Shown here: positions 23,251-34,240 of the stretch, one piece after another
Numbering within the stretch: position 1 is the stretch's first letter
Layout: every line of letters begins with the position of its first letter
Source of the DNA: Vombatus ursinus
Taxonomy: Eukaryota > Chordata > Mammalia > Diprotodontia > Vombatidae
NCBI RefSeq assembly: GCF_900497805.2
Contig: NW_020954702.1
Span: forward strand, 2,089,586-2,153,585
Direction: 5' to 3'
Length of the DNA: 64,000 nucleotides
Notes under the pieces: generated by a model
What the model was told of the DNA's origin: nothing
Seen by the model: only the letters and a program-made list of their open reading frames with translations
The model's database searches: none
Made by a program: the position numbers and the translations under genes

Positions 23251-24827
23251 TATGTAAAACCATACTATACATACCTCTATTTCTCTGGAGATGGATAGCA
23301 TCTTCCTTCATAGGGCCTTTGTAGTTGATCTGAGTATTTACAATACTCAGAACAACTTAGTCATTCACAATTATTCTTTAGACAATATTGCTGTTACTGT
23401 GTACGATATTCTCTTGCTTCTGCTTCTTTAACTCTTCATTTTTTTCATGCAAGTCTTTCCATGTTTTTCTAAAACCAACCTGCTCATTATTTCTTACCTC
23501 ATGGTAATATTCCATCAAAATGATACACCACAACTTGTTTAGCCATTCCCCAACTGATAGGTATCCATCCTCTCAATTTCTAGTTCTTTGCCACCACAAA
23601 TAGAGCTGCTATAAATATTTTAGAACATGTAGATTATTTTCTTTCCCCCTGAAAACCCTGGGAAACAGACCTGATAGTGGTATTGCTAGGTCAAAGGGTA
23701 TAGATAGTTTTATAACTCTTTGGGCATAATTCTGGATTGCTCTCCTAAATGTTTGAATCAGTTCACAGTTCCATCAACAGTGTATTAGTCTCTCAATTTT
23801 TCCACATTCCCTCCAACATTTGTCATTTTCCCTTTCTATCATCTAGCCAATCTGATTGGTATGAGATGATATCTCAAAGTTGTTTTAATTTGTATTTCTC
23901 TAATCAACAATGATTTGGACGTTTTTCATATGACTATATATAGCTTTGATTTCTTCATCAAAAAAAAAAAAAAACACTGCCTCTTACAGCCTTTAACCAT
24001 CTATCAACTGGGGAATGACTCATATTCTTATAATTTTGACAAAGTTCTTTATATATTTGAGATATGAGACCTTTATCTGAGAAACTATAAAATTTTTCCC
24101 CAATTTTCTGCTTTTCTTCTAATCTTAGCTATATTGGTTTCATTTGTATGAAACTTTTTATAATTTAATGTAATCAAAAGTATCCATTTTATATCTCACA
24201 ATGCTCTCTATCTCTTGCTTATTCATTACTTCTTCTCCAGTCCACAGGTCTAATAGGTAATATGTTCCATGTTCTTCTAAATTTTTTATGATGTCTCCCT
24301 TTATATCTAAGTCACGTACCCATTTTGACATATCTTGGTTAATAGTGTTAGATAATGATCTATAGCCTGCCAGATTGCTTTCCAATTTACCCCTAAATTT
24401 TTACCAAATAGTGAATTCTTATCCCAAAAGCATTTGTCAAACACAAGGTTACTATAATCATTTTCTGCTGTATATTGTATATCTACTCTGTTCCAGTAAT
24501 CCACTTTTCTATTTCTTAGCCAATACCAGATAGTTTTGATAATTACCACTTTATAATACATTTTAAGATCTGGTACTGCTAAACCTCCTTTATATACTTT
24601 TTCAGTTATTCCTTTAATATTCTTGACTTTTTGTTCTTCCAAATTTTGTTATTATTTTTTCTAGCTCAATAAAATAATTTTTTGGTAATTTAATTGGGAT
24701 GGCATTGAATAAGTAGATTAGTTTAGGTAAAATTGTCATTTGTATCATATTGGCCCTGCCCACCCATGAACAATTAATATTTCTCCAATTATTTAAATCT
24801 GACTTTATTTGTATTAAAAGTGTTTTA

Positions 24828-24974
24828 GGAGGCTGCTAGGTGGCGAAGTGGATAGAGCACCGGCCCTGGATTCAGGAGTACCTGAGTTCAAATCCAGCCT
24901 CAGACACATAACACTTACTAGCTATGTGACCCTGGGCAAATCACTTAACCCCCATTGCCTAGCCAAAAAAAAAA
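24828..24974 (+). mobile_element. A-tailed SINE with 12-bp TSD in antisense L1
   Basis: Complete head 'ggctgctaggtggcgaagtg', CORE and A tail. Flanked by aaaagtgtttta at 24816-24827 and 24975-24986. Confidence 0.96.
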
Positions 24975-25325
24975 AAAAGTGTTTTATAATTGTGTTCATG
25001 TAGTTCCTGGGTTTGTCTTGGCAGGTATACTCCCAGGTGTTCTATGCTATTTTTGGTTATTTTAAATGGGGATCTCTTACCATCTCTTCTTGTAGGGTTG
25101 ATAATATATGGTGATATATGGAAATGTTGATGATTTATGTAGGCTTGTTTTATATCCTTCTACTTCGATAAAATTATTAATTGTTTCAACTAACTTTTTA
25201 GTTGAATCTCTAGGATTTTCAAAGTATATATCATATCATCTACAAAAAGAGTTTCATTACCTCATTGCCCATTCTGATTCCTTCAATTTGTTTTTCTTCT
25301 CTTATTGCTAGCATTGATAGCATTT

Positions 25326-25456
25326 TTTTTTTGTGAGGTGATTGGGGTTAAGTGACTTGCCCAAAGTCACACAGCTAGTGAGTGCTGTGTGCCTGAGGTC
25401 ATATTTGAACTCAGATCCTCCTGACTCCAAGGCCAGAGATCTATCCACTGTGCCCC
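25326..25456 (-). mobile_element. A-tailed SINE with 13-bp TSD in antisense L1
   Basis: Reversed SINE with a T tail on the left. Flanks attgatagcattt (25313-25325) and attgctagcattt (25457-25469) match at 12 of 13 positions. Confidence 0.94.
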
Positions 25457-25947
25457 ATTGCTAGCATTTCCAACAAAATGTTGAATAATATTGGTGATAA
25501 TGGACATCTTTCTTTCACTCCTGATCTTATTAGGAAGATCTCTAGCTTATCCCCATTACACGTAATGCTTGCTGATGGTTTTAGGTAGATGCTTCTTATC
25601 ATTTTAAAGAAAAATCCATTTCTACCATGCTTTCAAGTGATATGGAATAAGTGTTGTATTTTGTCAAAACTTTTCTACATCTACTGATATAACCATACAA
25701 TTTTTGTTCCTTTCATCATTGATATAATAGTTAATAGTTTTCCTTACGAGCCTCACACCACCCTTAAGCAGTACCTTGACTGTGGATAAACAACAAAAGA
25801 CCTCTTATAGGGAAACTGAAGCCTACCAGCACAAAAACACCTAAAACACAAGAGGAAACTAGTAACAGGAACCTAGTGAGTAAATAAGAAATAAGATGTG
25901 AGTAAATAAGAAAAGATTTCAAACACTGTGAAGAAATACTATGGGTC

Positions 25948-26163
25948 TTTATTTTTCTTGTTTTGTCTGTGTATATGTGTTGTTGTTTTGCAACATGGCT
26001 AATATGAAAATATGTTTTGCATTCCCAATTGACATCATATTACTTGCCTTGAAGAAGAAGAAAGAAGAGAATTTGGAACTCAAAATTTTTAAAAATGAAT
26101 GTTAAAAAAATTACATGTAATTAGGAAATGTTTAATGAAACACATTAAAATATACTTTAAAAA
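25948..26163 (+). mobile_element. L1 3'UTR insertion, heavily 5'-truncated, with TSD
   Basis: About 216 bp of L1 tail ('aacatggctaatatgaaaat', 'gaatttggaactcaaaattt', A-rich end). Flanks gaaatactatgggtc (25933-25947) and agaatattatgggtc (26164-26178) match at 13 of 15 positions. Confidence 0.88.
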
Positions 26164-26178
26164 AGAATATTATGGGTC

Positions 26179-26572
26179 AAGAATTACTAAGTAGAGAAAC
26201 CCAAAAGACTATAGCTCCACAAAAAAATATAAGCAATGGGGCAGCTGGGTGGCACAGTGGACAGAGCACCGGCGCTGGAGTCAGGAGGACCTGAGTTCAA
26301 ATCTGGCCTCAGACACTTGGCACTTACTAGCTGTGTGACCCTGGGCAAGTCACTTAACCCCAATTGCCTTGCAAAAAAAAAAGAAAAGAAAAAAATATAA
26401 GCAAAAGTAACTGGAAATAATGAAGCAAGACATAAAAATTGAAATAAGAGGCCTGGAGGAAAAAATTAGGAATACAAATAACAGAACAAGAATTTATATC
26501 TTACTCGAGTAGTGGACCCACTGAAAATTAGAATGAACCAAATAAAAATCAATGATTTCAAGAGACTAGAAA
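26179..26572 (+). mobile_element. L1 ORF1-region fragment (left part), older copy
   Basis: Text around 26420-26560 ('gacataaaaattgaaataag', 'cctggaggaaaaaattagga', 'gaatgaaccaaataaaaatc') resembles the coiled-coil part of L1 ORF1. The same copy seems to resume at 28865 after a younger L1. A SINE at 26237-26388 also interrupts it. Confidence 0.6.
26237..26388 (+). mobile_element. A-tailed SINE with perfect 16-bp TSD
   Basis: One of the best preserved copies: head 'gggcagctgggtggcacagt', then 'ggacagagcaccggcgctgg' and 'tgtgaccctgggcaagtcac', with an A-rich tail containing G. Flanked by aaaaaaatataagcaa at 26221-26236 and 26389-26404. The perfect TSD points to a recent insertion. Confidence 0.97.
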
Positions 26573-28864
26573 TATTTCAAGAGACAAGAAATATAAAATT
26601 ATCTAAAACCTTCAGCAAGCATAAATATGTAATGGGGACAAGCTAGAAGCATTTCCAGTAAGATCGGGGGTGAAACAAGGATGTCCATTATCACCACTGT
26701 TATTCAACATCATACTGGAAACATCAGTTTTAGCAATAAGAGAAGAAAAAGACATTGAAGGTATTAGAATACGCAAAGAAGAAACAAAGCTATCACTCTT
26801 TGCAGATGACATAATGTTGTACTTGGAGAATCCCAGAGAATCAAGTAAAAAACTACTTGAAATAATAAATAACTTTAGCAAAGTTGCAGGTTATAAAATA
26901 AACCCACATAAATCACTGGCATTTCTATATATTACCAACAAAGCCCAACAGCAAGAGATAGAAAGAGAAATTCCATTTAAACTTAATGTAGACATTATAA
27001 AATATTTAGAAGTAACAAACCCAGGAACTCTATGAACACAATTACAAAACACTTTTCACACGAATAAAGTCAGATCTAAATAATTGGAAAAACATCAGTT
27101 GCTCATGGGTAGGCTGAGCTAATATAATAAAAATGACAATTCTACCTAATCTAATTTACTTATTCAGTGCCATACCAATCAAACTACCAAAATATTATTT
27201 TATAGAGTTAGAAAAAATAATAACAAGATTCATTTGGAGGAACAAAAGGTCCAGAATATCAAGAGAACTAATGAAAAGAAATGCAGGGGAAGGTGGCCTA
27301 GCCATTCCAGATCTTAAATTGTATTACAAAGCAGCAATCATCAAAACTGCTTGGTACTGGCTAAGAAATAGAGTGGTGGATCAGTGGAATAGGTTAAATA
27401 TGCAAGACACAGTAGTCAATGACTATAGTAATCTATTATTTGATAAACCCAAAGACCCCAGCTTCTGGGGTAAGAACCCACTCTTTGAAAAAAACTAGTG
27501 GGAAACCTGGAAAAGAGTATGGCAGAAACTAGGCATAGACCAAAATCTCACACCATATACCAAAATAAAGTCCAAATGGGCTCATGATTTAGATATAAAG
27601 GCTGATACTATAAGCAAACAGGGAGAGCAAGGAATAGTTTACCTGTCAGATCTATGGAGAACAGAAGAATTCATGACCAAACAGGAGATAGAGAACATTA
27701 CAAAAAGCAAAATAGATAATTTTGATTACATTAAATTGAAAAGTTTTTGCACAAACAAAGCCAATGCAACTAAGATTAGAAGGAAGGTAGAAAATTGGAA
27801 AAGAATTTTTACAACCAGTCTCTCTGATAAGGGCCTCATTTCTAAAATACATAGAGAATTGAGTCAAATTTATAAGAATACAAGCCATTCCCCAATTGAT
27901 AAATGGTCAAATGATATGAACAGACAGTTCTCAGATGAAGAAATTAAAGTCATCTATAGTCATATGAAAAAATGCTCTAAATCACTATTGATTAGAGAAA
28001 TGCAAATCAAAACAACTCTGAGGTACCACATCATACCAATCAGAATGGCCAACATGCCAAAACAGGAAAATGATAAATGTTGGAGAAGATGTGGGAAAAA
28101 TGGAACACTAATGCATTGTTGGTGGAGTTGTGAAATGATCCAACCATTTTGGAGAGCAATTTGAAACTATGCCCAAAGGGCTATAAAAATGTGTACACCT
28201 TTTGACCCAGTAATAGCATTTCTAGGGCTATATCCCAAAGAGATCACACAAACAGGAAAAGGACTCACATGTACAAAAATATTCATAGCAGCTCTTTTTG
28301 TGGTGCAGAGAATTGGAAATTGAGAGGATGCCCATCAACTGGGGAATGACTGAACAAGTTGTGGTATATGAATGTAATGGAATACTATTGTGCTATAAGA
28401 AATGATGAGCAGGCTGACTTCAGAAAAACCTGGAAAGACTTGTATGGTCTGATGCTGAGTGAAGTGAGCAGAACCAAGAACGTTGTACACAATAACAGCC
28501 ATGTTGTGTGATGACTAGTATTGATAAACTTAACCCTTCCTGGCAATACAAGGATCTAAGACATCTCCAGAGACCTTGTGATGGAAAATGCTATCCACAC
28601 CCAAAGAAAGAAGTATGGAAGTTGAATTGCTATTTTTTTTGTCTTCTGTTGAGTTTTGTTTCCTCTTTCTGATGTTCCTCCTATTGGTTTTAATTTTTAC
28701 TTACAACATCACTAATGTGAAAATATGGTTAATAAGAATGTATTGGTATAGCCTATATCAGATTGTGTGCCATCTTGGGGAGGGTGGTGAGGAGGAAGGG
28801 GGAGAAAAATTTTAAACTCAAAAGTATATGGAAGTAATTACTGATAAATCAAAATAAATTAATA
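26573..28864 (+). mobile_element. L1 LINE, 5'-truncated: reverse transcriptase to 3' end
   Basis: A 2.3-kb copy beginning just upstream of the reverse transcriptase palm. The frame at 26670-27035 contains KQGCPLSPLLFNIILE and the catalytic LFADD motif (Asp pair at 26805-26810). The frame at 27133-27498 holds the 'GGLAIPDLKLYYKAAIIKTAWYWLRNR' block, and that at 27673-28164 holds the Cys/His patch [20 protein letters not shown]. The 3'UTR ends in an A-rich tail at about 28850-28875. Separate frames show a handful of frameshifts and stops, so it is inactive but among the youngest L1s here. Possible imperfect TSD around 'tcaagagactagaaat' (26551-26566) and 'tcaaaagactgaaaaat' (28878-28894). Confidence 0.93.
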
Positions 28865-28879
28865 AAAAAAAGAAAAAAT

Positions 28880-29285
28880 CAAAAGACTGAAAAATAGGGG
28901 AAAAATAGATATCTATTATCAAAAAAACTGACCTAGAAAACATGTCAAAGAGAGACAATTTAAGAATCATTAGACTCTCTGAAAACAATGACCCCCACAA
29001 AAAAAAGCCAACAACAACACTTAGATACTATATTACAAAAAATCATAAATGAAAACTTTTATTAGAACCTGAGTGAAAATTCTAAGGAAGTCCCAGGCAA
29101 ATTCCAGTGCTTCCAATTCAAATAAAAAATACTTCAAGTGTCCAGAAGGGAAGCATTCAAAAACCTAGGAATCACACAAAACAATGCTGTACCTTACATA
29201 ACAGAGAAAAAAAATCTAGCAAAATGATATTTTTAAAAGGTAAAAGTAAAGGTTCACAACCAAGAACTACTTGCAGAATCCAAGA
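28880..29285 (+). mobile_element. L1 ORF1 fragment (right part), older copy
   Basis: Reads KTDLENMSKRDNLRIIRLSE, then further ORF1 C-terminal-domain text with stops. The LENxxxRxNLRIxxLxE core is a hallmark of L1 ORF1p (RRM-like region). It joins logically to 26179-26572 across the younger L1. Confidence 0.8.
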
Positions 29286-29289
29286 ATTT

Positions 29290-29465
29290 GACTCAAGTAA
29301 ATGGATATGTACTAAGTACCTCCTATGTACCAGGCATCATGTTAAGTAATGGAGATACAATAAAGGCAAAAAGAAACAGAAATAACAGCAAAACAAAACA
29401 AAATACCCTAGTCCTTGCTCTCAAGGAGTACACAGTCCAATAAGAGAACCACTATGCAAAAACAA
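29290..29465 (-). mobile_element. L2 LINE 3' end, antisense
   Basis: 'gtactaagtacctcctatgt', 'accaggcatcatgttaagta' and 'cttgctctcaaggagtacac' match the reversed L2 tail. Confidence 0.85.
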
Positions 29466-29741
29466 TTTTGTTCAAACAAGATATTATTGAGGAACATTAA
29501 GAAGTGCCCTGAACATGTCTTTTTGAGTTGCCATATTTTCCAGAAACACTGGACCCAGAGTATATAGGAAGCCCTGAATGTGTCAAGCATGAACCCTCTC
29601 CCCCATTCTTCCCCAGCTGACATAATACGTTGTTTGCATCCCAAATGGGACTCCTTTTGTGTCATTGGAAGTCAAGACAAGCACCAGTCACTCTGCACTA
29701 GCCTAGGAAACTTCTTGTATGGTAGACCATCATATCTTCCG
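29466..29741. other. Unassigned sequence
   Basis: No gene and no repeat that I can name. Confidence 0.45.
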
Positions 29742-30854
29742 TGAGGATAAAAATTATCCAACCTACAATAAGAGAAATTGAGGCAGAGTTCTGAGACAAT
29801 GACACTTTATTTTTTTTATTACATTAAATTTATTTTTTTAAATACACATTATTGTCCTGTTTGTGCTTCCTTCTGAGTTTCCCTTCTGGGTGTGTTGTTT
29901 AAGTTATTTTTTTATTAATTTATTTTGATTTATCAACATTCACTTCCATAAGATTTTGAGTTCTAAATTTTCTCCCCCTCCTTTCCCTTCTCCCTCCCCC
30001 CTCCCTAAGACAGCATGCAATCTGATATAGGCTGTACATATACATTCCTATTAAACATATTTTCACATTAATCATGTTGTAAGGAAGAGTTAAAACCAAT
30101 AGGAGGAACCACCAAAAAGAGAAACCAAAACAAAACAGAAGAAAAAAATAGCAAATAGTATGCTTCGATCTGCATTCAAACTCCATAGTTCTTTCTTTGG
30201 ATGTGGATAGCATTTCCATCATGAGACCTTTGGAGATGTCTTAGATCCTTGCATTGCTGAAAAGAGCCAAGTCTATCAATGTTAGTCACCGAACAGCATG
30301 GCTGTTACTGTATACAATATTCTCCTGGTTCTGCTCACTTCACCCAGCATCAGTCCACAATGGCACTTTATTAAAGGATCCATTGTCCCCTCTAATGAAG
30401 TGGACCTCAGATCTTTCTCCAGCTCTGTGATGCCCCCTCTTTCCAGGGCTCTATTTTTATAGGGTTAGATATGTAAGCATTCAAGAACAGCTATATCAGA
30501 AATGATAATTCCATTGGTTGACATATGATATATAGGCTAAAATAATCAAAACAATAAGTCAGCAGGGTCATGGTTTGTGCAAGGAAGGAAATATTTCCAC
30601 TGACTAGGTGGTCATAAGACGGTCATAAGATGGGCACCTGCTCATGTTGAACAAGAGAGAATGGCCCGGAGGTACAACTATAATTTTAGGGGACTTTCCA
30701 TGTAGTAGAGTCATCCCTGCCACCCTGGGTTTAGTCACCATGACAAGGAAAAACAAGGGGGAGGGCCTCCAGCTAGTTTCCCATCTTACCATCTGAAGCT
30801 CACAGCTCTGAGGCCAAACATACAGAACTTATAATCACTACCCCTACCATATCA
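29742..30854 (-). mobile_element. Solo LTR, family B, antisense, split by an L1
   Basis: On the minus strand it begins TGATATGGTAGGGGTAGTG, carries an AATAAA at the reversed 'tttatt' near 30369, and shares with 6550-7199 the blocks 'atctgaggtccacttcatta' and 'ctctgcctca'. The L1 at 29812-30357 sits inside it. No internal region was seen. Confidence 0.65.
29812..30357 (-). mobile_element. L1 insertion carrying an apparent 3' transduction, with 15-bp TSD
   Basis: Flanks caatgacactttatt (29797-29811) and caatggcactttatt (30358-30372) match at 14 of 15 positions. Read on the minus strand, the L1 3'UTR ends at its usual place ('aaatcaaaataaattaat' then an A run at about 29907-29913). About 90 bp of non-L1 sequence follows (roughly 29821-29906), with its own AATAAA and a second A-rich tail next to the TSD. 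This is the structure left when L1 transcription runs past its own poly-A site. The L1 is 5'-truncated to its last 450 bp. Confidence 0.85.
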
Positions 30855-30934
30855 AATTGATTGATACTGATTGGAATAGTGTAGGGTCTTCAGTGAATCA
30901 AGTTCCTCACTTGCAGGTCCCAAGGAAAAAGAAT

Positions 30935-31093
30935 GTAGGGTCAGCTAGGTAGCGCAGTGTATAGAGCACCAGCCTTGGAATCAGGAGGACTTGAGTTCAA
31001 ATGTGACTTCAGACACATAACACTTAATTAGCTGTGTGATCCTGGACAAGTCACTTAACCCCATTGCCTAGCAAAAATAAAACAAACAAAAAA
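30935..31093 (+). mobile_element. A-tailed SINE, sense
   Basis: Head 'gtcagctaggtagcgcagtg', CORE 'gctgtgtgatcctggacaag', tail with A and C runs. Flanks near aaagaatg and aaaaatg only loosely match. Confidence 0.92.
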
Positions 31094-31096
31094 AAA

Positions 31097-31375
31097 TGAA
31101 GCTTTTGCCATCACCTTGCTCCTCCCCTTCGGGAGGGGTTTTGTCTTTTTCCCACCTTTACTGTGCCTTTCCCCTTCTCCTTCCCTTTAAGTGGAGATTA
31201 TTAAGTTATCTCCTCCTCCCTTTGTCCTACTATCATAAATATGCAAACTTTTATATGGATTGTGAACTCTTTGGGTTCCACATACATGTTTATTTCTCTT
31301 GTAATAAACCTGGTTTTCACATAAGATTCACAAAGCTGTGATTCCCTGTTGACAATATATACTGATAAATTGGCA
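31097..31375 (+). other. Possible LTR 3' part
   Basis: C/T-rich text followed by 'cttgtaataaacctggtttt' (AATAAA at 31303) and an end near 'ccctgttgaca' look like the R-U5 part of an LTR. No second copy in the window, so this stays tentative. Confidence 0.3.
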
Positions 31376-31401
31376 ATAATTTCAGAGTGAATACACTAAG
31401 A

Positions 31402-31596
31402 CATGGGTGGGGAACCTGTGACCTCGAGGCCACATGTGGCCCTGTAGGTCCTTAAATGCCACCCTCTAACTGAATCCAAACTTCACAGAACAATCCCCTT
31501 AATAAAAAGATTTGTTCTGTAAAACTTGGACTCAGTCAAAAGGCCACACCCTAGAAGGCCACATGTTACCTCAAGGCCACAGGTTCCCCATCACTG
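31402..31596 (+). mobile_element. hAT MITE with perfect 8-bp TSD (195 bp)
   Basis: Flanked by cactaaga at 31394-31401 and 31597-31604. The left end 'catgggtggggaacctgtga' pairs with the reverse complement of the right end, 'cagtgatggggaacctgtgg', and the inverted repeat runs about 40 bp inwards. The middle is also largely palindromic ('ctgaatccaaacttcacaga' against 'ttctgtaaaacttggactca'). An 8-bp TSD with CA(G) ends is diagnostic of hAT. It has no coding capacity, so a transposase was supplied in trans. Confidence 0.92.
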
Positions 31597-31604
31597 CACT
31601 AAGA

Positions 31605-32250
31605 TGAAGAAAGACCAGGAAAGTCTTCTGGCAGAAGGCAGAAACTTTAACTGAAACTTTTAAGTAGACAGGGAAGCTAATTTGAGAGATGAAAGGGATC
31701 TCAATGCATAGCTAGTCTAATCTATACACCAGAGGAATCCTTACTAAAATATGGCCAACAAGAGGTCATCCAGTTTCTGAAGACCTTCATGGAAGTAGAA
31801 GATAAGACTCAATATTGTCCTATAGGGGAAAAAATGAACTTTTAATCTAATAAGGACTTTAAAATATTCCTGAAGAAAAGATCAGAACTGATTAGAAACT
31901 TTGAAATGCAAATGCTGTAGTCCATAAACCTGGATACATTTAAGGAAATGGAAAGGGCTAAATAATAATGAAACACTTATATTCTAGCACAGGAAAAGGA
32001 ACAAATGTCCTTCAAAATCCTAATGACTTCAAGAGATGTATAGGAATTAAGTGACAGTAGTTTTGATGATTTTAAGAGGGGAAAGAAAAGGAAAGGAAAA
32101 GGGAATATAATGAGGGAAAATGTATGTAGGGTAGAGAATTTACTATTTCTCATAATTAGAATGCATGAGAAAAAGAGTATATTAGCAAGTGGTGGAGCAG
32201 ACATTACATAAACCTCACTTTCATCTGAACTAGACAATGGACAGTTGAAC
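31605..32250. other. Unassigned sequence
   Basis: No gene or nameable repeat. Confidence 0.45.
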
Positions 32251-32318
32251 ATGCACGCACACACACATGTACATATATCATACATATACATTTGTACACA
32301 CACACATACACACACAAA
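32248..32318. repeat. CA/TA-rich microsatellite
   Basis: Runs of 'cacacacaca' broken by 'tgtacatatatcatacatat'. Confidence 0.85.
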
Positions 32319-32699
32319 GGGTTTGATGTACTGATACATTAAACTCAACAAGGAAACATTGGGACAGATTAAGGGGAGAATATGTTTTAAGAGGGAGGGT
32401 AAAACAACAGAGGTAATAGTCACAAATTTTTTTTTAAATTTTATTTTTAAGGGGTAAAGTATAAATGGAGGATTATAAGAAAGAAAATGTTAAGAACTTG
32501 ATAGAAAAAGATCATTGAATGGAACCAGATGACTTTAATTACCTAGCATCAATGTTGATTACATTTCTTCTCTTTCACTATCTTTTTCTTCTCTGAAAAG
32601 GGGGAAGTGGGAGGGAAGAGGAAAAAAGTAAGTGTATGTGATGAAGAGAAATATAATTAGCATTTTATTAGCATTAATATAACCATGAATGTGAAAGGG

Positions 32700-32822
32700 A
32701 TGAACTCCATTAGATTATAAACTCCATGAGAGCAGGGGTTGTCTTTTGCTTCTTTGTATTCGCAGTACTTAGTACAATGTCTGATACATAGTAGGCATTT
32801 AATATATGTTGATTGATTGAAC
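32700..32822 (+). mobile_element. L2 LINE 3' terminus, sense
   Basis: 'ttataaactccatgagagca', 'ggggttgtcttttgcttctt', 'acatagtaggcatttaatat' and a final 'gttgattgattga'. Confidence 0.92.
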
Positions 32823-33460
32823 TTTCCTATAAAACAGAAAATGGTAGCTGAATTGATAAATTAATTATAAGAAACCCTCAAAACAAAGATTTATAGAGAA
32901 ATTAAAATTGAGTGCTAGAGAAGAAATTATTGTGCTTCAGGTGAGCTCAAATATGGAAGGGGAGGCAATCATTATTTTAGTTTCAGTCTGCTAGGCTAAA
33001 TGAAATTGCTAAAACCTCTCCCTAATAAGGGCAAACAAACAGCTCTTTGGTCCAAGACACCACACTCAACCAGTACAATTCAGGCAGTGCTCCTTAGCTA
33101 AAATTAAGTTTTTTCCTTTCTTGATTCTTATATCTGGGCAGAAATAAGAGCCTCTCTTACAAGTAACTAACAGGATTTCAATGATCTTACTCCCTAATTT
33201 AACTGCAAATAAATTTGAGACAGAACAAAAGGTAGCCTAAGGAGGCAAGGTCAATGTTTGTTATTCACCTCACTTGATTTTCTGTCTTTATTATGGTTGT
33301 CTGTTAGAAGCAAGACCTTCTCTCCACAATTGCTCTTTTGAAGAAATTTATAATCGATTGGCTGACATTTACTTGACAGGCTCCCAATCTTACTTTTTTT
33401 TTTAAATCACAGATTGGCTTTTTTTTTAATCAGGATTTTAAAGAAAGAACTGAATGTATC
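32823..33460. other. Unassigned sequence
   Basis: No gene or nameable repeat; T runs near 33393 and 33420. Confidence 0.45.
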
Positions 33461-33461
33461 A

Positions 33462-33714
33462 ATGTTGTTCAATTGTTTCAGTTGTGTCTGACTGTGACCC
33501 CACTTGGTGTTTTCTTAGCAAAGATACTGTAGTGGTTTGCCATTTCCTTCCCCAGCTCATTTTACAGATGAGGAACTGAGGCAACCAGGGTTAAGTGACT
33601 TGCCCAGGGTCACTCAGCTAGTAAGTGTCTGAAGCCAGATTTGCACTCAGGAAGCTGAATCTTCCTGACTCCAGATCTGGCACTCTATCCAATGTACCAC
33701 CTAACTCCCCTGTG
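33462..33714 (-). mobile_element. Mar-1-type SINE with RTE tail, antisense
   Basis: 'gttgtgtctgactgtgaccc' and 'ggtttgccatttccttcccc', then CORE 'gcccagggtcactcagctag', then head 'ccaatgtaccacctaactcc'. Confidence 0.93.
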
Positions 33715-34087
33715 GATAAGGAGTACAAAAGTAAATCTTCATTTCCTAAATGCAAAATTCCTTTCATCACTCAAATATTCAAATGGATCCATGATCTTAT
33801 TGATATGAATGTTTCATACGATGATGCAGCTCACAACTCACCCATACCTGTCCAACCTGTGCAATTCTTGTCCGTGTTCTTTCATAAGTTCACCACCAGG
33901 GATTCACCTAATATGCTAACTAACCTTCTTTGCTTTTTCCTGTTATCACAAGGAGACCAGTGGAGGAGAATACAAGTTCTTATGTTTACAATAGAATCAG
34001 TCTATCTTTTTTTTCTTAATCACATATATTTTTTATTGCATCCTTTCTTCCCATTCTTTTTTGGAAGAAAAAATTGTCCTATCTGTG

Positions 34088-34240
34088 AGTCTGTATATAT
34101 ATACCTACATATATATATGTATATATATATGTGTGTGTACATATGAATGTGTGTATGTGTATATATGTATATGTATGTATGTGTGTATATGTGTATATGT
34201 ATTATGTGTGTATGTATATGTGTATATATATAATACTAGG
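34088..34240. repeat. (TA/TG)n microsatellite
   Basis: About 150 bp of alternating tatatgtatatg and tgtgtgta motifs. The reading frames through it are artefacts of the repeat. Confidence 0.9.

Larger units (their letters stand above)
23260..25755 (-). mobile_element. L1 LINE, ORF2 reverse transcriptase to 3'UTR, antisense, holding two SINEs
   Basis: On the minus strand the order is reverse transcriptase region (FADD-type motif, here LFVDDM, near 25205-25240), the 'GGLAVPDLKMYYK...WYWLRNRKVDYWNRV' block (24307-24642), the C-terminal Cys-rich region and the 3'UTR. The copy is 5'-truncated in the RT domain and carries many stops. SINEs at 24828-24974 (+) and 25326-25456 (-) inserted later, both with TSDs. 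It is an older L1 subfamily than 26573-28864, judging by divergence. Confidence 0.9.

Noticed and set aside
24158-24642. Minus-strand ORFs of 75 and 111 codons as host genes
   Set aside because: They contain the L1 ORF2 block GGLAVPDLKMYYK...WYWLRNRK, so they are LINE remnants.
32248-34240. Frames of 148, 173 and 69 codons at 31977-32423, 33625-34146 and 34061-34270
   Set aside because: They run through CA/TG microsatellites or a SINE and give poly (CV)n, (YI)n-type peptides.
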